A DNA stretch of 64,000 nt from Dysgonomonas sp. 216 (lineage in GTDB: Bacteria > Bacteroidota > Bacteroidia > Bacteroidales > Dysgonomonadaceae), in the NCBI RefSeq assembly GCF_010501065.1, contig NZ_QVMM01000018.1, forward strand, positions 1 through 64,000. Reading direction: 5' to 3'. Below, one piece after another: positions 43,286 through 55,086 of the stretch (position 1 is its first letter; each line of letters starts with the position of its first letter). A program made the translations under genes and the position numbers. The notes under the pieces were generated by a model. It made no database searches, was not told the DNA's origin, and worked only from the letters and a program-made list of their open reading frames with translations.

Positions 43286-43398
43286 TAAGCCTACTTCTCT
43301 CCAAAAGATAGACATAGCTAATCTTTTTTAACTAACAAGATGGGCAATGTTAAGTAAAGATTAAAAAATGATAAGTATACTTATATTTTGATTCTGTA

Positions 43399-43433
43399 TT
43401 TGTGACAAAGGAATAAATAAATTTTTATATTTG
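43399..43433 (+). promoter_or_regulatory. candidate promoter of the ATP synthase operon
   Basis: TTTG at 43399-43402 and TATATTTG at 43426-43433 are spaced by 23 bases, slightly longer than the consensus 19-21. A leader of about 140 bases would follow before the atpD ATG at 43578. Confidence 0.45.
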
Positions 43434-43502
43434 CTTTTGTAAAAAATGAAGGAAGATATTAATTGTTATAAAAGAAAAGGGTAATCTTTTTTTTTGACAT
43501 GA

Positions 43503-45092
<1,590 letters not shown>

Positions 45093-45102
45093 AAATCATA
45101 TA

Positions 45103-45351
45103 ATGGACAATACAGTATTGCAACTAAATATAATATCGGCCGAAAAGTCAATATTCAGTGGAAGAGTTTCGATAGTAACGCTTCCCGGTGTTGGAGGTAA
45201 GTTTAGTGTATTGCCAGAGCATGCGCCTTTAGTTTCTACTCTAAACTCGGGAATTGTTAGTTACGAAACCGAAGGTTCGGTTAAAGAGGTTGAAATAAAA
45301 GGAGGCTTTGTGGAAGTGAAACAGAATGTTGTAACAGTTTGTGTAGAATAA
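45103..45351 (+). CDS. atpC: F1Fo ATP synthase subunit epsilon (short form)
   Basis: An 82-residue epsilon with only the N-terminal beta-sandwich: 'LQLNIISAEKSIFSGRVSIVTLPGVGGKFSVLPEHAPLVSTLNSGIVSYE'. The C-terminal helical hairpin, which inhibits ATP hydrolysis in E. coli and Bacillus, is absent, as is usual in this phylum. It connects gamma to the c-ring. It starts 10 bases after atpD. Confidence 0.93.
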   Translation: MDNTVLQLNIISAEKSIFSGRVSIVTLPGVGGKFSVLPEHAPLVSTLNSGIVSYETEGSVKEVEIKGGFVEVKQNVVTVCVE

Positions 45352-45354
45352 TTT

Positions 45355-45765
45355 ATGGATATGTTTAAAGCTAAATTAATAACCTTGTTGGTAGCCTTTA
45401 CGTTTGTATGTGCTGCTATTTTAGGTGCTTTGCTTTTCTATGTATTCCCGCAATTTTATCCGGGCTGGTATTTCGAAATAGTATTCTTCTTTTTAATATT
45501 GGAGACTGCTTTAATTAGTTTTATCGAATCAGTTAGCCGAAAAACAACTTCGAGAAAGATGGTTAATATGTATATGCTGACTAAGGTTGTTAAAATGTTA
45601 TTATCGCTTATATTTATTACTATATATGTTTTGGTGGTAAAAGAAAATATTAAAAATTTTGTACTTACATTCATCATTTTTTATGTGTTAAGTATAGTAA
45701 TGGAAACATTCTTATTTTCGAAAATCGAGAAAAGGCTCAAAGAAAGTAATAACCAATTATTATGA
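45355..45765 (+). CDS. Small membrane protein in the atp operon (AtpI-like position)
   Basis: A 136-residue protein with four hydrophobic segments at about 8-30, 39-58, 75-95 and 101-122, and a basic C-terminus. It lies between epsilon and subunit a, 3 bases after atpC, and overlaps atpB by four bases. AtpI proteins, thought to help assemble the c-ring, are found in this place in many operons, but I see no diagnostic AtpI motif, so the identity is inferred from position and topology. An alternative start is the ATG two codons later at 45361. Confidence 0.65.
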   Translation: MDMFKAKLITLLVAFTFVCAAILGALLFYVFPQFYPGWYFEIVFFFLILETALISFIESVSRKTTSRKMVNMYMLTKVVKMLLSLIFITIYVLVVKENIKNFVLTFIIFYVLSIVMETFLFSKIEKRLKESNNQLL

Positions 45766-46853
45766 ATTATATAAAAAATATAATTGTTTGCATGTGTCTG
45801 CTTGTATTTTGCTCTGTACCGCAAGTAATGGCAGGCGGTAATGCTGCAAGTGGGGAAAGCGAGCTAGATGTAAAGGAACTAATTCTTGAACATATTGGGG
45901 ATGCTTATGAATGGCATATCACAACATTGAATGGAAAGCATATATCGGTGCCCTTGCCTGTGATTGTAAAAGGAGAAAACAGTGGTTGGAATATATTCCT
46001 ATCCTCTCATTTTCATCATGGAACTGAAGCGCACAAAGGGTTTTACATATCGCAGGAAGAAAAATATAAGGGAAAAATTGTAGAGAAAAATAGTGCAGGC
46101 GAAGAGGTTCGTCCTTGGGATATATCGATAACAAAAAATGTAGCATCGCTTCTTATGGCATCTGTGCTATTGGTTATTATTGTATTAAGTGTTGCCCGAT
46201 GGTATAAGAAACGGGCAGCAAAAGGCGAAATGGAGGCTCCTAAAGGCTTTGTAGGTTTCATGGAAATGTTTATAATGAACGTGAATGACGATATTATAAA
46301 GCCTTGTGTGGGAAAAGATTACAAACGGTTTGCCCCATATTTATTAACAGCCTTTTTCTTTATTTTTCTGAATAATTTATTAGGATTGATACCTCTGTTT
46401 CCGGGAGGGGCAAATCTGACGGGAAATATTGCCGTAACATTTGTTTTGGCATTGTTTACATTTATTATTGTAAATGTTTCGGGGACTAAGGAATATTGGA
46501 AAGAAATATTTTGGCCCGAAGTTCCTACTTGGTTGAAAGTACCACTACCTATAATGCCTGTTATTGAGTTGGTAGGGGTTTTTACAAAACCATTTGCATT
46601 AATGATTCGTCTTTTTGCCAATATTTTAGCAGGACACTCCATTGTTTTAGGGTTAACATGCTTGATATTTGTAACCGTGGGATTGGGTACGGCTATTAAT
46701 TATTCAATGTCGTTTGTGTCGGTGTTGTTGTCTATATTTATCAACTTGGTTGAGTTGTTGGTAGCCTATATTCAGGCTTACGTGTTCACAATGCTATCGG
46801 CAGTATTTATCGGTTTGGCAAGGGTCGAACCACATCATTCGAAGGAACATTAA
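45762..46853 (+). CDS. atpB: F1Fo ATP synthase subunit a
   Basis: A 363-residue subunit a, longer than the ~270 residues of E. coli because of an N-terminal signal-like segment (residues 1-24) and an extra periplasmic region with His clusters. The essential arginine is in 'FALMIRLFANILAGHSIVLG' and the last helices include 'LLVAYIQAYVFTMLSAVFIGLA'. It forms the proton half-channels with the c-ring. The start overlaps the upstream small membrane protein gene. The long N-terminal extension is common in Bacteroidota. Confidence 0.94.
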   Translation: MNYIKNIIVCMCLLVFCSVPQVMAGGNAASGESELDVKELILEHIGDAYEWHITTLNGKHISVPLPVIVKGENSGWNIFLSSHFHHGTEAHKGFYISQEEKYKGKIVEKNSAGEEVRPWDISITKNVASLLMASVLLVIIVLSVARWYKKRAAKGEMEAPKGFVGFMEMFIMNVNDDIIKPCVGKDYKRFAPYLLTAFFFIFLNNLLGLIPLFPGGANLTGNIAVTFVLALFTFIIVNVSGTKEYWKEIFWPEVPTWLKVPLPIMPVIELVGVFTKPFALMIRLFANILAGHSIVLGLTCLIFVTVGLGTAINYSMSFVSVLLSIFINLVELLVAYIQAYVFTMLSAVFIGLARVEPHHSKEH

Positions 46854-46894
46854 TATAAACAAGATTAAATTATAAATTAACAATTAAAAAATAG

Positions 46895-47143
<249 letters not shown>

Positions 47144-47163
47144 TAAAAACAAAAAATTAAGCT

Positions 47164-47664
47164 ATGAATTTGTTGACACCTGATTTTGGGTTATTGTTTT
47201 GGATGTTGTTATCCTTTGGTATAGTATTTTTTATACTGGCTAAATGGGGTTTTCCTGTTATCACCAAAATGGTTGAAGAAAGGAAAAACTACATAGAGCA
47301 ATCGTTGGATGCGGCAAAAGAGGCTAATAAACAATTGGCTGAAATAAAAACAAAAAGCGAGGCCATACTGGCCGAGGCCCAAAGGGAGCAGGTGAAAATC
47401 TTAGCAGAAGCAGCAAGTACACGCGATCGTATAATAAATGAAGCACGCGAACAAGCCAGAGTTGAAGGTAGAAAAGAGCTTGAAGAAATAAGAAAACAAA
47501 TACAGGCAGAGAAAGATGAGGCAATAAAAGACATTCGTCGTCAGGTTGCAATTCTTTCGGTTGATATTGCCGAGAAAGTTTTACGCAACAAGCTTGATAA
47601 TTCGAAAGAACAAATGGATATGATTGATCGTATGCTTGACGAAACATTGGTTTCTAAATCTTAA
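47164..47664 (+). CDS. atpF: F1Fo ATP synthase subunit b
   Basis: A 166-residue stator subunit: one N-terminal transmembrane helix ('[21 protein letters not shown]', about residues 10-30) and a long charged coiled coil rich in Ala, Glu, Lys ('EARRQ'-like heptads). Only one b gene is present, so the stator should be a homodimer. It is 20 bases after atpE and 5 bases before atpH. Confidence 0.94.
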   Translation: MNLLTPDFGLLFWMLLSFGIVFFILAKWGFPVITKMVEERKNYIEQSLDAAKEANKQLAEIKTKSEAILAEAQREQVKILAEAASTRDRIINEAREQARVEGRKELEEIRKQIQAEKDEAIKDIRRQVAILSVDIAEKVLRNKLDNSKEQMDMIDRMLDETLVSKS

Positions 47665-47669
47665 CAATT

Positions 47670-48224
47670 ATGAATTCAGGAATAATATCAATGCGCTACG
47701 CCCGGGCTCTTTTTGAGTTTGCGTTGGATAAAAAATCAGAGGATGTGGTCTTTAATGAAATGAAGAGCGTATCTCTGGCTTTTTCAAAAACGAAAAAATT
47801 ACGGGTTGCTTTAGATAATCCTGTGTTGGATTTCAAAACCAAATTCGATTTAATGAAATCGATAGCGGGTAATAATCCAAGCGATGTATATATTCGTTTT
47901 ATACAACTGCTACTGCACCAAAGAAGAGAAAATCATCTGCAAACGATAAGTCTTATTTATCTTGATTTATATCGTAAACATAAAAATATCCGATTAGGTA
48001 AACTTGTTACGGCATATCCTGTCAACGATGAGGTTATTAGTAAAATGAAGAATTTTTTAAGTACGGGTAAATCGGATATATTGGAATTTGAATCTGTTAT
48101 TGATCCTGATATTGATGGAGGATTTATTTTATACATAGATACTTTCCGCTTAGATGCAAGTGTTGCTACTCAGTTGCGAAATATAAAAAGGCAACTGATA
48201 AACAAGAATAATAAAGGTGTGTGA
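47670..48224 (+). CDS. atpH: F1Fo ATP synthase subunit delta
   Basis: A 184-residue OSCP/delta protein: 'ISMRYARALFEFALDKKSEDVV' at the N-terminus and the family block 'VIDPDIDGGFILYIDTFRLDASVATQLRNIKRQL' at the C-terminus. It ties the b stator to the top of F1. A gap of 73 bases before atpA is the longest in the operon and shows no terminator. Confidence 0.92.
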   Translation: MNSGIISMRYARALFEFALDKKSEDVVFNEMKSVSLAFSKTKKLRVALDNPVLDFKTKFDLMKSIAGNNPSDVYIRFIQLLLHQRRENHLQTISLIYLDLYRKHKNIRLGKLVTAYPVNDEVISKMKNFLSTGKSDILEFESVIDPDIDGGFILYIDTFRLDASVATQLRNIKRQLINKNNKGV

Positions 48225-48297
48225 TAGGGGAGAGAATATAAGATGAAATAAGTCTTCGGTAAGGGACTGATTAAGTAAAATATACTAAAGAAAATAT

Positions 48298-49884
48298 ATG
48301 TCTGAAAATATAAAAGCCAGTGAGATATCTGAGGTTTTGAAAATGCAGCTGGAAGGTATTGAAAACCGCATCCAGTTTGATGAAGTAGGAACTGTTCTTA
48401 CAGTAGGAGACGGGGTTGTCCGTATATATGGGCTTAGAAATGCAGAAGCAAATGAACTTTTGGAATTCGATAATGGAATAAAAGCCGTTGTTATGAATTT
48501 GGAAGAAGATAATGTTGGAGCTGTATTGTTAGGGCCAAGCAATCAGATAAAAGAAGGTTTTACTGTAAAACGTACAGGACGAATAGCCTCGATAAATGTA
48601 GGTGAAGGCCTTTTGGGACGTGTAATAACACCGTTAGGGGAACCAATAGACGGGAGGGGCGATATTAAGGGAGAGCTTTACGAAATGCCATTAGAGCGAA
48701 AAGCTCCGGGAGTTGTGTTTCGCCAGCCTGTAACTCAACCTTTACAAACCGGATTGAAAGCTATTGATGCAATGATTCCGATTGGACGAGGACAACGCGA
48801 ATTGATAATTGGTGACCGTCAGACCGGAAAAACTGCGATAGCTATTGATACTATAATAAACCAAAGAAGTAGTTATGAGGCGGGAGATCCTGTTTATTGT
48901 ATCTATGTTGCCATTGGTCAAAAAGCATCGACAGTAGCAAATATTGTCGAAACATTGAAAACAAAAGGCGCTTTGGATTATACTATAGTTGTTTCTGCTA
49001 CTGCGGCAGAGCCCGCGGCTGTACAATATTTTGCGGCATTCGCAGGGGCTGCTATCGGTGAATACTTTCGCGATACAGGTCGTCATGCCTTGGTTGTTTA
49101 TGATGACTTATCGAAACAAGCTGTAGCTTATCGCGAGGTATCGCTTATTCTTCGTCGTCCTCCGGGGCGTGAGGCTTATCCGGGAGATATATTCTATTTG
49201 CACTCCCGTTTGTTAGAACGTGCTGCAAAAATAATAGAACAACAGGAAGTTGCTGAAAAAATGAACGATTTGCCCGATGCCCTGAAAAATAAAATAAAAG
49301 GAGGCGGGTCGTTAACCGCATTGCCTATTATCGAAACTCAGGCAGGAGACGTATCGGCATATATTCCGACTAATGTGATTTCGATTACCGACGGACAGAT
49401 ATTCTTAGATGTGAACTTGTTTAACTCAGGTAATCGTCCGGCTGTTGATGTTGGTATTTCGGTTTCGCGTGTAGGAGGTAGCGCTCAAACTAAAGCGATG
49501 AAAAAAGTTGCCGGAACTCTGAAAATAGATCAGGCTCAGTATCGCGAACTAGAAGCTTTTACCAAGTTTGGTGGCGATTTAGATCCTGTGACGGCACTGA
49601 CAATTGATAAAGGCCGTAAAAATTCGGAGTTGCTGATTCAGCCACAATATACGCCAATGTCGACAGAACAACAGGTTGCTATATTGTATTGTGGAACAAA
49701 TGGATTGTTGCGTAATATACCATTGGATAAAGTACATGACTTCGAAAAGGAATTTCTCAGTATATTACAGATGAAACATCAGTCTGATGTTTTGGATGTT
49801 CTTAAAAAAGGAGTCATTAATGATGAAGTAACCAATATAATAAGAAAGGTTGCTGAAGATACTGCATCTCAGTATAAAATTTAA
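48298..49884 (+). CDS. atpA: F1Fo ATP synthase subunit alpha
   Basis: A 528-residue nucleotide-binding but non-catalytic F1 subunit. Walker A is '[15 protein letters not shown]', followed by '[18 protein letters not shown]' and the conserved '[47 protein letters not shown]' split over residues about 262-305. Length is typical. It is 10 bases before atpG. Confidence 0.96.
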   Translation: MSENIKASEISEVLKMQLEGIENRIQFDEVGTVLTVGDGVVRIYGLRNAEANELLEFDNGIKAVVMNLEEDNVGAVLLGPSNQIKEGFTVKRTGRIASINVGEGLLGRVITPLGEPIDGRGDIKGELYEMPLERKAPGVVFRQPVTQPLQTGLKAIDAMIPIGRGQRELIIGDRQTGKTAIAIDTIINQRSSYEAGDPVYCIYVAIGQKASTVANIVETLKTKGALDYTIVVSATAAEPAAVQYFAAFAGAAIGEYFRDTGRHALVVYDDLSKQAVAYREVSLILRRPPGREAYPGDIFYLHSRLLERAAKIIEQQEVAEKMNDLPDALKNKIKGGGSLTALPIIETQAGDVSAYIPTNVISITDGQIFLDVNLFNSGNRPAVDVGISVSRVGGSAQTKAMKKVAGTLKIDQAQYRELEAFTKFGGDLDPVTALTIDKGRKNSELLIQPQYTPMSTEQQVAILYCGTNGLLRNIPLDKVHDFEKEFLSILQMKHQSDVLDVLKKGVINDEVTNIIRKVAEDTASQYKI

Positions 49885-49894
49885 TTTTTGAATT

Positions 49895-50785
49895 ATGGCA
49901 TCATTAAGAGAGGTTAAAGATAGAATAAGTTCGGTAAATAGTACGAGAAAAATTACTTCGGCAATGAAGATGATCGCTTCGTCTAAATTGCATAAGGCAC
50001 AAGCTGCCATAACTAATTTTTTACCCTATTCACAGAAACTTGATTCTATATTACTCAATTTGTTGTCTTCTGATTTGGGATACGATTCTCCTTTTTCGCA
50101 GAAAAGAGAAGTGACGAAAGTTGCAATAGTTTCATTCTCTTCAAATTCCAGCTTATGTGGAGCTTTTAATGCTAATGTAATAAAAGAGACTTCATTAACC
50201 TATGATAAATTAGTTACGGAATTTGGCGCCGGAAATGTATTGCTATACCCTATTGGGAAGAAAATAGCGGATGCTGCTCAAAAAAACAAATGGAATACAG
50301 ATGATGGCGATTATCAGGAAATGTTAAATGTGCCGGCTTATCAGCCTATATCGGATTTAGCAAAAAGCTTGATTAACAAATTTATTATTGGCGATTTTGA
50401 TAGGATTATTCTTATTTATCACCATTTTAAATCTACATCATCGCAAGTTATAGAGAATAAAACATATTTGCCATTTGACATATCGGTTGTGCAGCAAGAG
50501 GCCGAGGGGCACAGCAAAGGTTTGCAATTTGATTATATCTATGAGCCTTCTCATGATGAAATATTGACAAGTTTGATTCCTAAGGTTTTAGCATCCAGAT
50601 TATTTGCGGCTTTGCTCGATTCTGTGGCTTCGGAACATGCCGCCCGAACAATAGCTATGCAAACGGCTACGGATAATGCTAATGACCTGATTCAGGAATT
50701 AACAATTCAGTATAATAAAACACGTCAATATGCAATTACTAATGAGTTGTTGGATATTATTGGCGGTGCTTCGGCTTTAGAATAA
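49895..50785 (+). CDS. atpG: F1Fo ATP synthase subunit gamma
   Basis: A 296-residue rotor shaft: N-terminal helix 'REVKDRISSVNSTRKITSAMKMIASSKLHKAQ' and C-terminal helix 'ASEHAARTIAMQTATDNANDLIQELTIQYNKTRQYAITNELLDIIGGASAL', which together form the central coiled coil. The Rossmann-like middle domain begins 'TKVAIVSFSSNSSLCGAFNANV'. It is the last gene of the operon and is followed by an intrinsic terminator. Confidence 0.95.
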   Translation: MASLREVKDRISSVNSTRKITSAMKMIASSKLHKAQAAITNFLPYSQKLDSILLNLLSSDLGYDSPFSQKREVTKVAIVSFSSNSSLCGAFNANVIKETSLTYDKLVTEFGAGNVLLYPIGKKIADAAQKNKWNTDDGDYQEMLNVPAYQPISDLAKSLINKFIIGDFDRIILIYHHFKSTSSQVIENKTYLPFDISVVQQEAEGHSKGLQFDYIYEPSHDEILTSLIPKVLASRLFAALLDSVASEHAARTIAMQTATDNANDLIQELTIQYNKTRQYAITNELLDIIGGASALE

Positions 50786-50810
50786 ATTCGCATTATTTAA
50801 ATACAGAAAT

Positions 50811-50848
50811 AAAGCATTCGGGCATGTTTCCGGATGCTTTGTTCGTTT
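50811..50848 (+). terminator. ATP synthase operon terminator
   Basis: An 11-bp stem (arms 50811-50821 and 50830-50840, one G-U pair, 8-base loop) with gttcgtttta after it lies 26 bases past the atpG stop. From 50849 to 51082 I see no gene or clear signal. Confidence 0.8.
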
Positions 50849-51082
50849 TATAGAATAAAGCTTTTAATTGTATCAAAAAATGAAAATAACCGGATAAGGA
50901 TGCTGAATAAAGAGTTTTTTGGGGAGTGTAGTTTCGAATAAAGAAGATGTTTAAATTGTTTTATTAAAAGAAAAACAGCTACTTTGTTATAGCTTATTTC
51001 TATATGATAGTGAGATAAAAGAGATTTCTTGCTAAATGATTATTTTGGTGGGGAAATTATGTTTTCTGTTTGTTTTTTGATA

Positions 51083-51090
51083 TATATTTG
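51083..51090 (+). promoter_or_regulatory. -7 promoter element of the second GNAT gene
   Basis: TATATTTG matches TAnnTTTG, 21 bases before the ATG at 51111. It overlaps the upstream GTG (51090), which rules that codon out as a start. Confidence 0.5.
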
Positions 51091-51110
51091 TGATATTCAA
51101 AAAAAAGATA

Positions 51111-51611
51111 ATGGAAATAATAGAAGCACAAGGTAATCAATTCTTCGAAATAGGTAAGATAGCAAGAGAGTCTTGGTACAATGTATATGCTAACTTATTG
51201 TCAGTTGATCAGATCGAGTATATGCTAGAATGGATGTATAGCGTTGACTCTATTAAGGATCAAACACAAAATCAGGGACATAAATATTTATTGTTAAAAG
51301 ATGAGAGTCTGTTTATAGGCTTTATTTCGTACGAAGTAAATTATAAAAACGAATCCAAAACTAAGATCCATAAAATATATATACTGCCTAATATGCAAAA
51401 GAAAGGAGCAGGCCGTATATTGATAGATAGGGTTGAGCGTATAGCTAAGGATAATAATAATCGTACTCTAGTTTTAAACATGAATAAACAAAACAATGCA
51501 GTCCATTTTTATCGGAAAATGGGATTTGATATTGTAAAAGAAGAAGTTAATGATATTGGTAATGGATATGTAATGGACGATTATGTTCTGGAAAAAAACT
51601 TAGATATCTGA
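51111..51611 (+). CDS. GNAT family N-acetyltransferase
   Basis: A 166-residue GNAT protein. The acetyl-CoA loop is 'NMQKKGAGRILIDRV' near residue 100, preceded by strand 'KIHKIYILP', and the C-terminal 'AVHFYRKMGFDIVKEE' is motif B. The sequence 'ARESWYNVYANLLSVDQIEYMLEWMYS' at the front matches the Bacteroidota GNAT group often annotated as spermidine- or ribosomal-type acetyltransferase, without proof of substrate. The start at 51111 is chosen because an earlier GTG falls in the promoter. Single gene. Confidence 0.87.
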   Translation: MEIIEAQGNQFFEIGKIARESWYNVYANLLSVDQIEYMLEWMYSVDSIKDQTQNQGHKYLLLKDESLFIGFISYEVNYKNESKTKIHKIYILPNMQKKGAGRILIDRVERIAKDNNNRTLVLNMNKQNNAVHFYRKMGFDIVKEEVNDIGNGYVMDDYVLEKNLDI

Positions 51612-51835
51612 CGTTTGTTAAATTTAAGAAAAATACTTGTTATAAAACAGCTATGAAAAATACATAAGACAATCATATTTTTCTTATCTTTAAATCGGTA
51701 GCGTCACTTGTTTTGCACACATTGTTCTACAATAAATTACCATCTGTAAATTTGTTGAGTTTGTAGATTGTTGTAAGAGCAAAAAGAACTGCTTTGGATG
51801 CTTGCTTTTTGTTAAATTAAAAAGATGATTTATCT

Positions 51836-53782
51836 ATGAGTTATTTAAAATTCGATAAAAATCGAATGGTTAATCTTGAATATTCTCTTAATAGAGCCAT
51901 ATTAAGGACAAATAGGCGTGGAGCATATCATTTAACGACTTTGGTTGAATGTAATACGCGGAAACAGCATGGTTTGCTTGTAATGCCGGTTCCGGCAATA
52001 GACGACTCTAATCATGTGATTCTTTCTTCGTTTGATGAAACAGTAATACAACATGGTGCCGAGTTTAATCTTGGTGTTCATAAATACGATGGAGATAATT
52101 ATAGCCCGATGGGGCATAAGTATATCAGGGAATTTGACTGCGAATCGTTACCCCGAACAATATACAGGGTAGGAGGGGTTGTTCTCTCGAAAGAAAAGAT
52201 GTTTTCGTTAATCGATAATAGTATATACATTCGTTATACATTGCTTGATGCCCATTCGCCAACAATACTTCGTTTTAAACCCTTTTTGGCGTTTAGGGAG
52301 ATAAATAGTTTAACATCGGAGAATGATAGGGTAAACAAAGGGTATAAGGAAGTTACCAATGGAATATCGACTTGTATGTACATCGATTATCCGAATTTAC
52401 ATATGCAATTTAGCAAGAAGGTTAAATTTATTTTTGATCCGACATGGTATAAAGGGATTGAATATAAAACCGATATGGAGCAGGGCTTTCCTTATAAAGA
52501 AGACTTATATGTTCCCGGATATTTTGAACTCCCAATTAAAAAAGGCGAAACCATTGTTTTTTGCGCAGGAGATAAAGAAATAAAACCTCAGACATTATTA
52601 AAGTTGTTTGAAGATGGAATAAAAGTCAGAACGCCTCGTTCTTCGTTGCTTAACTGTTTAGTAAATTCGGCACATCAGTTTTATTTCCGTCCAAATAAAA
52701 ACGAGTTGTTTTTGCTCGAAGGTTATCCTTGGTTTAAGGTTGATGCCCGAATTCAGTTTATGACTCTTCCGGGGCTTACAATGTTAATTGGCAAAGATGA
52801 ATCGTTCGAAGAGGTTATGGATACCGCCATTCCATATTTACGAAAATTTATGAATGGAGAGCAGGTTTCAGGACATCTTCACAATATAGAAGCACCCGAT
52901 GTTTTGTTATGGGTAATATGGTCGTTATGTAAGTTTAACAGTAAACATAAGGATATTTATCTCAACAAGTATGCCTCTTTAACTGTTGATATAATAAGAT
53001 ACTTGCTGAAAAATTCCCATCCCAAGAATAAAGTATTAGAGAATGGTCTGTTGTATACTGATGGGAAACAACAAGCTGCAACATGGATGAATGGCATGAG
53101 TGATGGGCACCCGATTGTTATGCGTACAGGATGTATTGTTGATACAAATGCACTGTGGTATAATGCTTTGATGTTTACTTTGGATGTAGCTAAAGAGATT
53201 GGTGATGTTGAATTGGAGGATAGGTTATCGGCTTTGACTGTAAAGGTAAAGGATGCTTTCAATGAGACTTTTGTAAATGATGCGGGTTATTTGTTCGACT
53301 ATGTGGATGGGAACTATGTGAATTGGAGTGTAAGGCCCAATATGTTGACTGCTATATCGGTAGATTATACTCCGTTGGATAAAAAAATAAGCCGTTCGAT
53401 GCTCGATATTGCAACAAAAGAGTTATTAACGCCTAAAGGTCTTCGTACATTAAGCCCTAAAAGTGAGGGATATAGTCCATACTATCAGGGTACGCAATTC
53501 GAAAAAGATTATGCAGCATTTAATGGTGCTGCATGGCCCGGATTACTAGCTTCGTATGCCGATGCATACTATAAAATATTTCAGAAAAGTGGAATATTTG
53601 CGATAGATAGGTTGCTTGTAGGTCTGGAGGAAGAAATGGCGAATAATTGTATTGGTACATTCTCGCAGGTATACGATGGTAATCCGCCTTACGATGGTAA
53701 TGGAGCTCCATCATATTCGCTCAATGTTTCGGGTGTATTGTTTGTTCTTGATCTTTTAAGATCTCTGGAAAATGAATATTAA
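51836..53782 (+). CDS. Glycogen debranching enzyme (amylo-alpha-1,6-glucosidase family)
   Basis: A 648-residue protein with two parts: an N-terminal beta-rich domain ('NRAILRTNRRGAYHLTTLVECNTRKQHGLLVMPVP', GDE_N-like) and a C-terminal (alpha/alpha)6 barrel of family GH133 ('LFLLEGYPWFKVDARIQFMTLPGLTML', 'GMSDGHPIVMRTGCIVDTNALWYNAL', 'LSPKSEGYSPYYQGTQFEKDYAAFNGAAWPGL'). It removes alpha-1,6 branch stubs from glycogen. The three genes 51836-56406 are tightly spaced (12 and 35 bases) and form a glycogen cluster conserved in Bacteroidales. Confidence 0.9.
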   Translation: MSYLKFDKNRMVNLEYSLNRAILRTNRRGAYHLTTLVECNTRKQHGLLVMPVPAIDDSNHVILSSFDETVIQHGAEFNLGVHKYDGDNYSPMGHKYIREFDCESLPRTIYRVGGVVLSKEKMFSLIDNSIYIRYTLLDAHSPTILRFKPFLAFREINSLTSENDRVNKGYKEVTNGISTCMYIDYPNLHMQFSKKVKFIFDPTWYKGIEYKTDMEQGFPYKEDLYVPGYFELPIKKGETIVFCAGDKEIKPQTLLKLFEDGIKVRTPRSSLLNCLVNSAHQFYFRPNKNELFLLEGYPWFKVDARIQFMTLPGLTMLIGKDESFEEVMDTAIPYLRKFMNGEQVSGHLHNIEAPDVLLWVIWSLCKFNSKHKDIYLNKYASLTVDIIRYLLKNSHPKNKVLENGLLYTDGKQQAATWMNGMSDGHPIVMRTGCIVDTNALWYNALMFTLDVAKEIGDVELEDRLSALTVKVKDAFNETFVNDAGYLFDYVDGNYVNWSVRPNMLTAISVDYTPLDKKISRSMLDIATKELLTPKGLRTLSPKSEGYSPYYQGTQFEKDYAAFNGAAWPGLLASYADAYYKIFQKSGIFAIDRLLVGLEEEMANNCIGTFSQVYDGNPPYDGNGAPSYSLNVSGVLFVLDLLRSLENEY

Positions 53783-53794
53783 ATATTTGCATAT

Positions 53795-55051
53795 ATGAAA
53801 GCGCTGATGTTTGGTTGGGAATTTCCTCCTCATATATTAGGAGGATTAGGTACTGCCAGTTATGGTTTAACACGTGGCATGTCTCAACAGCACGATATGG
53901 ATATAACGTTTGTTATCCCAAAACCTTGGGGAGATGAAGATCAGAGTTTCCTTAAGATTATAGGAGTAGGAAATACACCTGTTGTGTGGCGTGATGTTCA
54001 ATGGGATTACGTGAATTCTAAATTGTCTAAGTATATGGATCCTAATTTATATTTCGACTTGAGGAGCCATATATATGCCGATTTTAGTTATATGAATACA
54101 AACGATTTGGGTTGTCTTGAGTTTTCGGGGCGTTATCCTGATAATTTGTTGGAAGAGATTAATAACTATTCTATAGCAGCAGGAGTTATTGCCCGCACAT
54201 TGGATTATGATATAATTCATTCGCACGATTGGTTAACCTATCCAGCGGGAATACACGCAAAAAACGTTTCGGGAAAACCACTGGTAATACATGTTCATGC
54301 TACCGATTTTGACCGGAGCAGGGGAAGTGTTAATCCTCAGGTGTATGCTATTGAAAAAAATGGTATGGATTATGCCGATCACATAATTTGTGTGAGTAAC
54401 CTAACACGCCGCATTGTTATTGAGAAATATCATCAGGATCCACGTAAAGTAACAACTGTTCATAATGCAGTAGAGCCACTGAGCCCAGAGATACAAGCCA
54501 TAAAACCGTCGAAACCGAAAGATAAAATTGTAACGTTTTTAGGACGTATAACAATGCAGAAAGGACCTGAGTATTTTGTTGAAGCTGCTGCGCGCGTGCT
54601 GCAAAAAACAAAAGACGTAAGATTTGTAATGGCGGGAAGCGGCGATATGATGGAGAAAATGATATATTTAGCTGCCGGACATGGTATTTCGGACAGATTT
54701 CATTTTACCGGTTTTTTGAAAGGGAAGCAGGTGTATGAAATGTTGAAACGAAGCGATGTTTACGTAATGCCATCTGTGTCCGAACCATTTGGTATTTCTC
54801 CTCTCGAAGCAATGCAGTGTGGAATCCCGACTATAATATCAAAACAATCGGGGTGTGCCGAGATTTTGGATAAAGCCATAAAGGTAGACTATTGGGATAT
54901 CGAAAGTATGGCCGATTCAATCTATTCTATATGTGCCCATCAGATTCTCGCCGACTTTTTGAAAGATGAAGGCAAAAAAGAAGTTGATGAGATAAAGTGG
55001 GAATATGCAGGACAAAAAGTCCGGGATATATATGACCGACTAATAGGTTAA
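53795..55051 (+). CDS. Family 4 glycosyltransferase (glycogen-synthase-like)
   Basis: A 418-residue GT-B enzyme. The N-terminal 'MKALMFGWEFPPHILGGLGTASYGLTRGM' is of the glycogen/sucrose synthase type, 'HSHDWLTYPAGIHA' gives the acceptor His, and the C-terminal nucleotide-sugar domain has 'TFLGRITMQKGPEYFVEAA' and 'VSEPFGISPLEAMQCGIPTIIS' (E-x7-E motif). It probably elongates alpha-1,4-glucan from an NDP-glucose. It is placed between the debranching enzyme and the GH57 gene, which supports a glycogen role. Confidence 0.87.
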   Translation: MKALMFGWEFPPHILGGLGTASYGLTRGMSQQHDMDITFVIPKPWGDEDQSFLKIIGVGNTPVVWRDVQWDYVNSKLSKYMDPNLYFDLRSHIYADFSYMNTNDLGCLEFSGRYPDNLLEEINNYSIAAGVIARTLDYDIIHSHDWLTYPAGIHAKNVSGKPLVIHVHATDFDRSRGSVNPQVYAIEKNGMDYADHIICVSNLTRRIVIEKYHQDPRKVTTVHNAVEPLSPEIQAIKPSKPKDKIVTFLGRITMQKGPEYFVEAAARVLQKTKDVRFVMAGSGDMMEKMIYLAAGHGISDRFHFTGFLKGKQVYEMLKRSDVYVMPSVSEPFGISPLEAMQCGIPTIISKQSGCAEILDKAIKVDYWDIESMADSIYSICAHQILADFLKDEGKKEVDEIKWEYAGQKVRDIYDRLIG

Positions 55052-55086
55052 GGTCTTGATTTGTAAATAATAAAAATATTATAAGA

